Positions 34,952-43,300 of a DNA stretch of 64,000 nucleotides are shown here, piece by piece. Origin of the DNA: Mycobacterium asiaticum (GTDB lineage: Bacteria; Actinomycetota; Actinomycetes; Mycobacteriales; Mycobacteriaceae). Made by a program: the position numbers and the translations under genes. The stretch covers positions 1 through 64,000 of the forward strand of contig NZ_LZLQ01000121.1 in NCBI RefSeq assembly GCF_001673315.1, read 5' to 3'. The notes below the pieces were generated by a model. That model worked only from the letters and a program-made list of their open reading frames with translations. It ran no database searches and was not told the origin of the DNA. Within the stretch, counting starts at the first letter, position 1. Every line of letters starts with the position of its first letter.

Positions 34952-35944
34952 GTGACTGGCTGGGTGCCGGACGTCCTGCCCGGCTACGTGCAACGCACCA
35001 TCCCGCTGGGACCCGATCCCGACGGCGAGGGCCACATCGTCGCAACGCTGATCCGGCGGGGCGACTCCCCGGCCACGGACCGGGCGGTGCTGGCAGTGCA
35101 CGGCTACACCGACTACTTCTTCAACACCGCGTTGGCCGATCATTTCGCCGACCGCGGCTTCGCGTTCTACGCACTTGACCTGCGCAAATGCGGCAGGTCC
35201 CAGCGGCCGGGCCAGACTCCGCACTTCACTTCTGACCTCGCTTGCTACGACACCGAACTCAGCCGGGCCCTACGGCTCATCCGCGAGCACTCCCCTGCCG
35301 CGCCGGTGTTGATGTACGGGCATTCGGCGGGCGGCCTGATCGTGTCGCTGTGGCTGGACCGTTTGCGGCGCAAGGACACGTTGAACGGTGTCACCGGTCT
35401 GGTGCTCAATAGCCCGTTTCTCGATCTGCACGGTCGGGCGATCCTGCGCCTCGGCGTGACCTCGGCGACCATCGCGGCGCTGTCGCGTATTCGCGGTAAG
35501 GGCATCGCACGGGCTGCGGGTGCCGGGGGCTACGGTGCCAGTCTGCACAGCGACCACCACGGCGAGTTCGACTACAACCTGGACTGGAAGCCGCTGGGCG
35601 GGTTCCCGGTCACCTTCGGGTGGCTGCACGCCATGCGCCGCGGTCATGCGCGATTGCACCGCGGCCTGGACGTGGGCGTGCCAAACCTGATTCTGCGTTC
35701 GGATCACACGGTGAGCGAGGACGCTGGACCGGACGCACTGCAGCGCGGTGACGCGGTGCTCGACGTGCGCCAGATCGCCCGCTGGGCGGGTTGTATCGGG
35801 AACCGCAGCACCATCATTCCGGTGGCCGATGCCAAACACGATGTGTTTTTGTCCCTGGAAAGACCGCGCCAGATAGCCTATCGCCATCTCGACCACTGGC
35901 TGGACGATTACCTCAGCACCGCGGCATCGTCAGGGAAAGGGTAA
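34952..35944 (+). CDS. Alpha/beta hydrolase (Rv2854 type, serine aminopeptidase S33-like)
   Basis: A 330-aa hydrolase of the monoglyceride-lipase/S33 type. Oxyanion region AVHGYTDYFFNTALADHF, nucleophile elbow VLMYGHSAGGLIVSLW, probable acid in the LRSDHTVSED region, and His in VADAKHDVFLSLE. It has no signal peptide. GTG at 34952 is 9 bp after AGCTGACC and the leader is short. It ends 8 bp before mtr and is likely co-transcribed with it. Confidence 0.88.
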   Translation: MTGWVPDVLPGYVQRTIPLGPDPDGEGHIVATLIRRGDSPATDRAVLAVHGYTDYFFNTALADHFADRGFAFYALDLRKCGRSQRPGQTPHFTSDLACYDTELSRALRLIREHSPAAPVLMYGHSAGGLIVSLWLDRLRRKDTLNGVTGLVLNSPFLDLHGRAILRLGVTSATIAALSRIRGKGIARAAGAGGYGASLHSDHHGEFDYNLDWKPLGGFPVTFGWLHAMRRGHARLHRGLDVGVPNLILRSDHTVSEDAGPDALQRGDAVLDVRQIARWAGCIGNRSTIIPVADAKHDVFLSLERPRQIAYRHLDHWLDDYLSTAASSGKG

Positions 35945-35952
35945 ACGCCCAC

Positions 35953-37332
35953 ATGGAGACCTACGACATCGCCATCATCGGAACCGGTTCGGGAAACACC
36001 ATTCTCGACCAACGGTTCAGCGACAAGCGGGCGGCCATCTGCGAGCAGGGCACGTTCGGTGGTACCTGCCTCAACGTCGGATGCATTCCGACCAAGATGT
36101 TCGTCTATGCCGCCGAGGTCGCCAAGAACGTCCGGGAAGCCGCGAGGTACGGCGTGGACGCGCACCTGGACGGGGTGCGTTGGGATGACATCGTTTCCCG
36201 CGTTTTCGGGCGCATCGACCCGATCGCGCACAGCGGCGAAGACTATCGGCGTGCGCTGCCCAACGTCGACGTGTACAGCCAGCACACGCGCTTCGGACCG
36301 GTGCAATCCGACGGGCGCTACCTGCTGCGCACCGACAAAGGCGAGGAGTTCACCGCCGAGCAGGTGGTGATCGCTACCGGTTCGCGGCCCACCATCCCGC
36401 CCGCCATTCAGTCCTCCGGTGTCACTTACCACACCAGCGACACGGTGATGCGCATACCGAAACTGCCCGAACACTTGGTAATCGTCGGAAGTGGTTATGT
36501 AGCAACAGAATTTGCGCATGTCTTCTCCGCGCTCGGGTCGCGGGTCACCCTCGTCATGCGCGGTGGCACCCTGCTCAAGCACGCAGACGACGAGATCTGT
36601 GAACGCTTCACCCGCATCGTGTCCAACAAGTGGGAGCTGCGGGCGTTGCGCAATGTGGTCGACGCCGAAAACCGCGGCAACGGTGTATCACTCAAGTTGG
36701 ATGACGACAGCACGCTCGACGCCGACCTGCTGCTGGTGGCCACCGGCCGGGTGGCCAACTCCGATCTCCTGGACGCAGAGCAGGCCGGCGTCGACGTCCA
36801 ACAGGGCCAGGTGGTGGTCGACGAGTATCAAAGAACATCGGCGCGTGGGGTTTTCGCGCTTGGCGATGTCTCCTCACCCTATCAACTCAAGCACGTGGCC
36901 AACCACGAAGCGCGGGTGGTGCAACACAACCTGCTGTGCGACTGGGACGACACCGCCTCGATGGCGGTCACCGACCACCGGTTCGTTCCATCGGCGGTAT
37001 TCACCGATCCTCAGTTGGCCAGTGTCGGATTGACTGAAAACCAGGCATTGGCACAGGGATACGACCTCTCGGTGAAGGTCCAGGAATACGGCGACGTGGC
37101 CTACGGGTGGGCGATGGAGGACAGCACCGGAGTGGTCAAGCTGATCGCCGAGCGCGGCACCGGCCGCTTGCTGGGAGCACACTTCATGGGTTACCAGGCA
37201 TCGTCCCTGATCCAACCGCTGATCCAGGCGATGAGCTTCGGGCTCACCGCTCCGGAGATGGCCCGCGGTCAGTACTGGATCCACCCGGCGCTGCCCGAGG
37301 TGGTCGAGAACGCGCTGCTGGGGCTGGACTGA
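35953..37332 (+). CDS. mtr: Mycothione reductase
   Basis: A 459-aa NADPH-dependent flavoprotein disulfide reductase that regenerates mycothiol from mycothione, the actinobacterial counterpart of glutathione reductase. The FAD site is DIAIIGTGSGNTILD, the redox-active pair is in GTCLNVGCIPTK, the NADPH Rossmann motif is LVIVGSGYVATEFAHVFSAL, and the C-terminal catalytic His-Glu is in HPALPEVVENALLGLD. ATG at 35953 is chosen because METYDIAIIG is the family start; the frame is open far upstream in the hydrolase shadow. Confidence 0.95.
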   Translation: METYDIAIIGTGSGNTILDQRFSDKRAAICEQGTFGGTCLNVGCIPTKMFVYAAEVAKNVREAARYGVDAHLDGVRWDDIVSRVFGRIDPIAHSGEDYRRALPNVDVYSQHTRFGPVQSDGRYLLRTDKGEEFTAEQVVIATGSRPTIPPAIQSSGVTYHTSDTVMRIPKLPEHLVIVGSGYVATEFAHVFSALGSRVTLVMRGGTLLKHADDEICERFTRIVSNKWELRALRNVVDAENRGNGVSLKLDDDSTLDADLLLVATGRVANSDLLDAEQAGVDVQQGQVVVDEYQRTSARGVFALGDVSSPYQLKHVANHEARVVQHNLLCDWDDTASMAVTDHRFVPSAVFTDPQLASVGLTENQALAQGYDLSVKVQEYGDVAYGWAMEDSTGVVKLIAERGTGRLLGAHFMGYQASSLIQPLIQAMSFGLTAPEMARGQYWIHPALPEVVENALLGLD

Positions 37333-37449
37333 GCCTGATGAGGCCCGCCGAGACGTCGCATTGCTGATCGACGCCGTCGAATTTCTACCGGCACTCGGGC
37401 CGAAGCATCGAGATAGGCACGACGCCTGGGATCGTGAAAGATAGGTCGA

Positions 37450-38226
37450 ATGGGTAAGTTTCACCGGCACGACGACGCGACCACGGCACACACCCACGAG
37501 GGCGACCACGCCGATCACCGGCACTACGACACCGGTGATCAGCGCGAAGAAGTGCTGGAGGAGATTTTCGCCGAGAACGACGTGCGGGCGAACTTCAACC
37601 GTGCCGCGTTCGACAGCAACGGTATTCGGGCCCTGAACCTGATGAGTGCACCGGGATCTGGCAAGACGACCGTACTGCAGGCGACGCTGGACGAACTCGC
37701 CGGAGAATTCGCGATCGGCGTGATCGAAGGGGACATCGCGACCGACCTGGACGCCGTCAAGCTAAGCGGCCGCGGTGCTCAGGTGTCACTGCTGAACACC
37801 AGCAACGGTTTTGGCGGTGAGTGCCACCTCGACGCGCCCATGGTCAACCGCGCCCTGCCCGGTTTGGACCTGCCGAGTCTGGACCTGGTGGTCATCGAGA
37901 ACGTCGGCAACCTGGTGTGCCCAGCGGAGTTCGACGTCGGCGAACATGCCAAGGCGATGGTCTATTCGGTTACCGAGGGCGAGGACAAACCGCTGAAATA
38001 CCCCGTCATGTTCCGTTCGGTGGACGTGGTGCTGCTCAACAAGATCGATCTGGTGCCGTATCTGGACGCCGACGTCGACGCATACATCGCGCACGTGCGT
38101 GAAGTAAATCCGACCGCCGCCATCCTGCCGGTGAGTGCCCGCACCGGCACCGGCATGGCCGCCTGGTTCGGTTGGTTGCGCCGGTTCGTGCAGGGTTCGA
38201 GCGCGCCGGGTGCCGTGTCACACTGA
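37450..38226 (+). CDS. hypB: HypB-like nickel-binding GTPase (orphan)
   Basis: A 258-aa SIMIBI GTPase that normally delivers nickel to [NiFe] hydrogenase or urease precursors. The first 26 residues hold seven histidines (GKFHRHDDATTAHTHEGDH), a nickel-storage-type N-terminus. The P-loop is APGSGKTT (67-74), the conserved metal pair C125-H126 lies in GGECHLDAPM, then VIENVGNLVCPAEFD and LLNKIDLVPYLDADVD. The CxxCGC N-terminal nickel motif of some HypBs is absent. No other hyp, hydrogenase, urease or nickel-transport gene is in the window; M. tuberculosis has nicT at this position. The 117 bp upstream show no clear promoter. Confidence 0.9.
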   Translation: MGKFHRHDDATTAHTHEGDHADHRHYDTGDQREEVLEEIFAENDVRANFNRAAFDSNGIRALNLMSAPGSGKTTVLQATLDELAGEFAIGVIEGDIATDLDAVKLSGRGAQVSLLNTSNGFGGECHLDAPMVNRALPGLDLPSLDLVVIENVGNLVCPAEFDVGEHAKAMVYSVTEGEDKPLKYPVMFRSVDVVLLNKIDLVPYLDADVDAYIAHVREVNPTAAILPVSARTGTGMAAWFGWLRRFVQGSSAPGAVSH

Positions 38227-38231
38227 CCGTC

Positions 38232-39347
38232 GTGCCCCACTCGATCTGCGAAGTGCTGCCCAGCGCGGCAGCTCTGCTCGGCGTGCCTGACGCGGCCGAC
38301 ACGCTCGGCCTGACGGCGTCGCTCGGTGCCGTAGACCGCGTCGTGTTAGTGCTGGTCGACGGGATGGGCTGGCACCTGTTGCCGGAACTGGCGGATGACG
38401 CGCCGCTGCTCGCGTCCGTACTGGCCGGCGCGACCGGCCGGTTGCGTCAGCTGTCCTGCACGTTCCCGTCCACCACGCCGACCAGCCTGGTGTCGCTGGG
38501 CACCGGCGTTCAGCCCGGTGAACACGGCATCCTGGGGTTCACACTCAACGTCCCGGGCACCGACCGCGTGCTCAGTCACATCCGGTGGCGCGACGAGCCT
38601 CCCCCGGGCGAATGGCAGCCCGTGCCCACCTGGTTCGAGCGGATGGCGCACGCGGGAGTGAGCGCGCGTGCGCTGCTGCCGCAGTGGTTCATCGGCAGTG
38701 GCCTGACCGAAGCGGCTTATCGCGGCGCGCATTTCGTGCCCACCCCACCGGACGAGGCCTATGCCCAGCGCCTGACCGATGACCTGCGTGCCGCACCGGG
38801 ACTGGTGTACGGGTACACCCCTGATCTGGACACTGCCGCGCACGTGTTCGGCGTCGGGTCCGCGCAGTGGCACGAGGCGGCGGTTCGCATCGATGCGCTG
38901 TTGACCAGGTTGGTGGAGTCGCTGCCGGCAAACGCGGCCCTGCTGGTGACCGCCGACCACGGCGGTCTGAACGTCCCGCCGGACGCGCGCATCGACCTGG
39001 ACACCGATCCGCGGCTGAAGGCGGGCATCCGGGTGGTCGCCGGCGAACCGCGGGTGCGCTACCTGCACACCCAACCGGGTGCGGCAGCCGACGTGTTCGC
39101 CACCTGGGGTGAACTCCTAGGCGGTCGCGCGCACGTGTACACCCGGGACGAGGCCGTCGCGTCGGGCATGTTCGGGCCGATGGATCATCGGCATCTCCCC
39201 CGGATCGGTGATGTCGTCGTCGTCTGCACCGGCGAGTCGGCCGTTTTGGCCACCGAACACGAACCCCCGGAGACGGCTCGCCTGGTCGGCTTTCACGGCG
39301 CCGGCACCGACAGCGAAATGGCGATCCCATTGATCGAACTGCTCTAA
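38232..39347 (+). CDS. Alkaline-phosphatase-superfamily nucleotide pyrophosphatase/phosphodiesterase
   Basis: A 371-aa protein of the type I phosphodiesterase/nucleotide pyrophosphatase (Phosphodiest) family. Metal and nucleophile motifs are VLVDGMGWHLLPEL, the catalytic Thr in TFPSTTPTSLVSLGTG, and VTADHGGLN near residue 240. There is no signal peptide, so it is probably cytosolic. GTG at 38232 lies 5 bp after the hypB stop, so the two are probably one operon. The substrate, a nucleotide or phosphodiester, is not known. Confidence 0.85.
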   Translation: MPHSICEVLPSAAALLGVPDAADTLGLTASLGAVDRVVLVLVDGMGWHLLPELADDAPLLASVLAGATGRLRQLSCTFPSTTPTSLVSLGTGVQPGEHGILGFTLNVPGTDRVLSHIRWRDEPPPGEWQPVPTWFERMAHAGVSARALLPQWFIGSGLTEAAYRGAHFVPTPPDEAYAQRLTDDLRAAPGLVYGYTPDLDTAAHVFGVGSAQWHEAAVRIDALLTRLVESLPANAALLVTADHGGLNVPPDARIDLDTDPRLKAGIRVVAGEPRVRYLHTQPGAAADVFATWGELLGGRAHVYTRDEAVASGMFGPMDHRHLPRIGDVVVVCTGESAVLATEHEPPETARLVGFHGAGTDSEMAIPLIELL

Positions 39348-39375
39348 GCGAACTCAAATCTCTTTTCTGTAGTTG

Positions 39376-39397
39376 ACCTATCGGGCCTGCGATAGGT
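39376..39397. promoter_or_regulatory. 22-bp inverted repeat upstream of the PPE gene
   Basis: ACCTATC (39376-39382) and GATAGGT (39391-39397) are perfect reverse complements separated by GGGCCTGC. It lies 28 bp after the phosphodiesterase stop and 66 bp before the PPE ATG. TTGACC overlaps its left arm and TATAGA follows at 39404, but these are not at normal promoter spacing. It could be an operator or a weak terminator. Confidence 0.45.
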
Positions 39398-39463
39398 TGG
39401 GTTTATAGATCGCTGGACCGGCAATGGTCCCAACCGGGCCTGTCCGTATCAGGAGGCCTGACA

Positions 39464-40402
39464 ATGGATTACGGGCTCGTACCACCGGAGGTCAACAGCG
39501 GCCGGCTGTACGCAGGGCCGGGTTCGGAATCGTTTGTAGCCGCTGCCCGCGCGTGGAATGCGTTAGCCGACGCCCTGGATGACGCCGCAGACGGATTTCG
39601 CGGCGTCACCGCGAAGCTGAACGGCGGATGGCAAGGCACCGCGGTAATCGCCATGACCCAGGCCGCGGCACCCTACCTGGGCTGGTTGCACGCCGCCGCA
39701 GCCAAGGGCGAGCAGGCCGCCGCCCACGCCAGGGCCGCCGCGAGCGCGTACGAAGAGGCACACGCGGCGGTGGTTCCCCCACCGATGATCGCGGCGAACC
39801 GGGATCGGCGCATGTCGCTGGCCAGGACGAACGCGCTGGCTCAGGGTAGTCATTCGATCGCGGCCTTGGACGCCGTCTACGAGCAGATGTGGGCTCAGGA
39901 CGTCGACGCCATGTACAGCTACGCCGACGCCGCCGCGGCCGCCTCGCGGGTGTCACCCTTCACTTCGGCGCCGCTCACCGTCGACTTGCCGGTATTCGCC
40001 CACCAGGGTGCGGTTGGCGACCCGGAAGTGTTAGCGGTTGGCGCGCAACTGATTTCCGCGCTCCCTCATGCGCTCCAAGCACTCTCGGCATCGCCGCTGA
40101 CGGCATTCGAGGTCGCGCTTGCCTCGGTCTCCTCGTCGCTGGCGCGACTGAGTTCCCTTGCGATCCCGGTGAAGTTTCCGATGCACCTGCTGACTTTTCT
40201 GGGAGTAGGCCGCAAGGCCGTGGACGCCACCACCGTGCAGGCGCGTTGGGGCGGCGGGACGAAGATCGGCAGGCTGTCGGTGCCCCCGGTGTGGGGCGAG
40301 CTGGAACCGCCCAGTCCCGTCACCGTGGATTTCCACCAGTCGGCCCGGCGAATGCGGCAGATCAGCGGACGGGCGGTGAACGGCAGTCTCGTCTACTCCT
40401 AG
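39464..40402 (+). CDS. PPE protein, PPE-SVP subfamily
   Basis: A 312-aa PPE protein. The conserved N-terminal domain (about 1-180) starts MDYGLVPPEVNSGRLYAGPG, has the WxG-type NGGWQG (W56), AAAPYLGWLHAAAAKGEQAA and MWAQDVDAMYSYADAAAAAS. Near the C-terminus GRLSVPPVW matches the GxxSVPxxW signature of the SVP subfamily. PPE proteins are exported by ESX systems, usually as PE-PPE heterodimers, but no PE or ESX gene is nearby. AGGAGG at 39451 is a strong ribosome-binding site. Its end overlaps the convergent SDR gene by 4 bp. Confidence 0.92.
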   Translation: MDYGLVPPEVNSGRLYAGPGSESFVAAARAWNALADALDDAADGFRGVTAKLNGGWQGTAVIAMTQAAAPYLGWLHAAAAKGEQAAAHARAAASAYEEAHAAVVPPPMIAANRDRRMSLARTNALAQGSHSIAALDAVYEQMWAQDVDAMYSYADAAAAASRVSPFTSAPLTVDLPVFAHQGAVGDPEVLAVGAQLISALPHALQALSASPLTAFEVALASVSSSLARLSSLAIPVKFPMHLLTFLGVGRKAVDATTVQARWGGGTKIGRLSVPPVWGELEPPSPVTVDFHQSARRMRQISGRAVNGSLVYS

Positions 40403-41181
40403 AACGGGGTGACGTAGGCCGAACTGATGCCGCCGTCGACCAGGAAGGTCGAGGCCGTGATGAACGACGCGTCGTCACTCGCCAAAAAAGCTACCGCAGC
40501 GGCGATTTCGTCGGGGTCGGCGAAGCGGCCCAACGGCACGTGCACCAGTCGTCGTGCGGCCCGCTCGGGATCCTTGGCGAACAACTCCTGCAATAGGGGC
40601 GTGTTGACCGGACCCGGGCACAGCGCATTGACGCGGATCCCCTGGCGGGCAAACTGCACCCCGAGTTCCCGCGACATGGCCAGCACCCCGCCCTTGGACG
40701 CGGTGTAAGAGATTTGCGAGGTTGCCGAACCCATCACCGCGACAAACGATGCCGTGTTCACGATCGACCCGCGGCCGGCCGCCACCATGTGCCGCAACGC
40801 CGCCCGGCAACACAAATACACCGATTTCAGGTTGATGTCCTGCACGTGCTGCCATGCGGCAAGTTCGGTGTTCTCGATCAGGTCGTCCTCGGGCGGCGAA
40901 ATCCCGGCATTGTTGAATGCGATATCAACTGCGCCGCAGGTGCCGGCCGCGGAGTCGAACAATCTGTTCACCGAGTCCTCGTCGGAAACATCTACCGGCA
41001 CAAACAAACCCGAGAGTTGTTCGGCGGCGGCGCCCCCCGACTCGACGTCGATGTCACCGATGACTATCCGTGCGCCCTCAGCGTGCATGCGCCGCGCAGC
41101 CGCCAGACCGATACCGCTGCCACCACCGGTGATCACCGCCACGCGCCCCGCCAGCCGCTGGGTCAGGTCCACCGCAACCAC
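40399..41181 (-). CDS. Short-chain dehydrogenase/reductase (Rv2857c type)
   Basis: A 260-aa classical SDR. Cofactor motif VAVITGGGSGIGLAAARRMH, structural AFNNAGISPP, catalytic Ser and Tyr-Lys in IVNTASF and YTASKGGVLAMSREL. The Asp in IGDID after the second strand favours NAD(H). GTG at 41181 overlaps the aldC stop by one base (TAGTG). Position at the end of the glnA4 operon suggests it oxidises a hydroxy intermediate of amine or polyamine breakdown; that is inference. Confidence 0.92.
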   Translation of the reverse strand: MVAVDLTQRLAGRVAVITGGGSGIGLAAARRMHAEGARIVIGDIDVESGGAAAEQLSGLFVPVDVSDEDSVNRLFDSAAGTCGAVDIAFNNAGISPPEDDLIENTELAAWQHVQDINLKSVYLCCRAALRHMVAAGRGSIVNTASFVAVMGSATSQISYTASKGGVLAMSRELGVQFARQGIRVNALCPGPVNTPLLQELFAKDPERAARRLVHVPLGRFADPDEIAAAVAFLASDDASFITASTFLVDGGISSAYVTPF

Positions 41182-42557
41182 TACGCCTCCTCTTTTAACT
41201 CTTGAATCGCGATGAAGATGTTCTTGGTCTCGGTGAAGTGAAAGGGCGTGTCCGGACCGAGTTCACGGCCCAGACCCGACTGCTTGAAACCACCGAACGG
41301 GGTGCTGTAACGCACCGAGGAATGCGAATTCACCGAAAGGTTCCCGGATTCGACCGCACGTGACACCCGGAATGCCCGAGACAGGTCGTTGGTCCAGATC
41401 GACCCGGACAAACCATATTCGGTGTCGTTGGCCAATGCGACGGCATCGGCCTCGTCATCGAACGGCAAGACGGTGACGACGGGTCCGAAAATCTCGTCGG
41501 CGACGCTGCGATCGGTGCGCTGCGGAGTGAGAACCGTTGGCGGAAACCAGAACCCGGGACCACTCGGCGCGGTGCCGCGAAAGGCGACGGGTGCATCGGC
41601 GGGCACGTAGGAGGCCACCTTCTGCCGGTGCGCACGGGAGACCAGCGGACCCATCTCGGTGGCGCGCGCCGCCGGATCTCCCACCACGACGCTCTTGACC
41701 GCCGGCTCGAGTAACTCCATGAACTGGTCGTAGACACTGCGCTGCACCAGAATTCGGCTGCGTGCGCAGCAGTCCTGCCCGGCATTGTCGAATACCCCTG
41801 CCGGCGCAGTCGCGGCCGCGCGCGCCAGGTCGCAGTCGGCGAAGACGATGTTGGCGCTCTTGCCGCCGAGTTCCAGCGTCACTCGCTTCACCTGCGCCGC
41901 CGCACCGCCCATCACCTTCTTGCCGACTTCCGTGGACCCTGTGAACACCACCTTGCGGACGTCTGGGTGGGTGACGAAGCGTTCCCCCACAACCGATCCC
42001 CGGCCGGGCAGTATCTGCAGCAGGTCGGCGTCCAGCCCGGCTTCGACCGCCAACTCGCCGAGCCGGATGGTGGTCAGGGGTGTCCATTCAGCGGGCTTGA
42101 CCAGCACGGCATTGCCGGCGGCCAGGGCCGGCGCGATCCCCCACGTCGCGATCACCATCGGGAAGTTCCACGGTGTGATCACCCCGACCACGCCCATCGG
42201 CTCGTGGAAGGTGACATCGATCCCGGCCGCGACCGGAATCTGCTTGCCGGACAAGCGTTCCGGGCTTGCAGCGTAAAACTGCAGCACGTCACGGACGTTG
42301 CCGGCCTCCCACTCAGCCGAGCCGATCGGATGGCCGGAATTGGCTACTTCCAGCGCGGCCAATTCGTCGACATGGGCGTCGACGACGGCGGCGAAGGCAC
42401 GCAAGGCGGCGCCGCGTTCGGCCGGCGCCAGACGCGCCCAGCGCCGCTGCGCCGACTTCGCCCGAGCAACGGCGTCATCCACGGCGGCCACGTCGGCGTG
42501 TTCGACCGAACCCAGCACTTCCTCCGTGGCGGGATTGACCAACTCGATGGCGGTCAT
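41181..42557 (-). CDS. aldC: Aldehyde dehydrogenase AldC
   Basis: A 458-aa NAD(P)-dependent ALDH. VGVITPWNFPMVIATWGIAP and FTGSTEVGKKV form the cofactor site, LELGGKSANIVFADCD carries the general-base Glu, and VFDNAGQDCCARSRILV holds the catalytic cysteine. C-terminal FGGFKQSGLGRELG is typical. ATG at 42557 (MTAIELVNPATEEVLG) overlaps the amidotransferase gene by 4 bp. In operon context it probably oxidises gamma-glutamyl-aminoaldehydes. Confidence 0.93.
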   Translation of the reverse strand: MTAIELVNPATEEVLGSVEHADVAAVDDAVARAKSAQRRWARLAPAERGAALRAFAAVVDAHVDELAALEVANSGHPIGSAEWEAGNVRDVLQFYAASPERLSGKQIPVAAGIDVTFHEPMGVVGVITPWNFPMVIATWGIAPALAAGNAVLVKPAEWTPLTTIRLGELAVEAGLDADLLQILPGRGSVVGERFVTHPDVRKVVFTGSTEVGKKVMGGAAAQVKRVTLELGGKSANIVFADCDLARAAATAPAGVFDNAGQDCCARSRILVQRSVYDQFMELLEPAVKSVVVGDPAARATEMGPLVSRAHRQKVASYVPADAPVAFRGTAPSGPGFWFPPTVLTPQRTDRSVADEIFGPVVTVLPFDDEADAVALANDTEYGLSGSIWTNDLSRAFRVSRAVESGNLSVNSHSSVRYSTPFGGFKQSGLGRELGPDTPFHFTETKNIFIAIQELKEEA

Positions 42558-43300
42558 CGGAGTGCGGGTGATCGTGCGGCGTCGATCAAGCCGGTGAACA
42601 ACCTCAGGTCGTCCAGTGCCTTTTCGGGATGCCATTGCACCGCAAGCACAAAGGTGTCCCCGGGCAACTCCACCGCCTCCACCACTCCGTCGACGTCCCA
42701 AGCACTGACCACCAGCCCCTCCCCGACCTGGTCGATCGCCTGGTGGTGGTAACACGGCACCTCGGCGGACTCACCGATCAGCGCCGCCACCCTGGTTCCG
42801 GACACCGTGCGCACCGGCAGCCTGCTGAACACCCCGTTGCCGGCGCGATGCCCGGAATGGCCCAGCACCTCCGGGAGGTCCTGGTGCAAGGTGCCCCCGC
42901 ATACGACATTGAGCAGCTGGGCGCCGCGACAGATGCCCAGGATCGGCAGCCGACGCTGCAGCGCCGCGCGTAACAGCGCGAACTCCCACGCGTCGCGGTC
43001 CCCGCGCGGTTCATCGGTGCTGGGGTGAGGTTGCTGCCCGTAGGCGGCGGGGTCGAGGTCGTATCCGCCCGTGATCACCAACGCGTCCAGGCTGTCCAGC
43101 AATCGGTGGATGGTGTCGGCGGTGAAGGGCTGCGGGGGCAGCAGGACGGGGATGCCACCGGCGAGCAACACGCCCTCGAAGTAATCAGCGGGCAGGTAGG
43201 CCGCGGGAATGTCCCAGACTCCGGTCCGCACCTGCTCGCGATACGACGTCAATCCGACGACCGGCGAATTGCCGTCGCCCCTAGAGGCGTTCAAAACCAC
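42554..43300 (-). CDS. Class-I glutamine amidotransferase-like hydrolase (PuuD-type, Rv2859c)
   Basis: A 248-aa peptidase C26 family protein. Members such as PuuD hydrolyse the gamma-glutamyl amide bond, as in gamma-glutamyl-GABA. The nucleophile is in LPILGICRGAQLLNVV, and the His-Glu pair in LAVQWHPEKALDD. The substrate-binding GGYDLDPAAYG is as in the family. GTG at 43300 lies inside the last 20 bp of glnA4 in another frame. With glnA4, aldC and the SDR it forms a gamma-glutamylation pathway. Confidence 0.92.
   Translation of the reverse strand: MVLNASRGDGNSPVVGLTSYREQVRTGVWDIPAAYLPADYFEGVLLAGGIPVLLPPQPFTADTIHRLLDSLDALVITGGYDLDPAAYGQQPHPSTDEPRGDRDAWEFALLRAALQRRLPILGICRGAQLLNVVCGGTLHQDLPEVLGHSGHRAGNGVFSRLPVRTVSGTRVAALIGESAEVPCYHHQAIDQVGEGLVVSAWDVDGVVEAVELPGDTFVLAVQWHPEKALDDLRLFTGLIDAARSPALR

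Noticed and set aside
39373..39409. TTGACC and TATAGA as -35/-10 boxes of the PPE gene.
   Set aside because: They are 25 bp apart, too far for a standard promoter.
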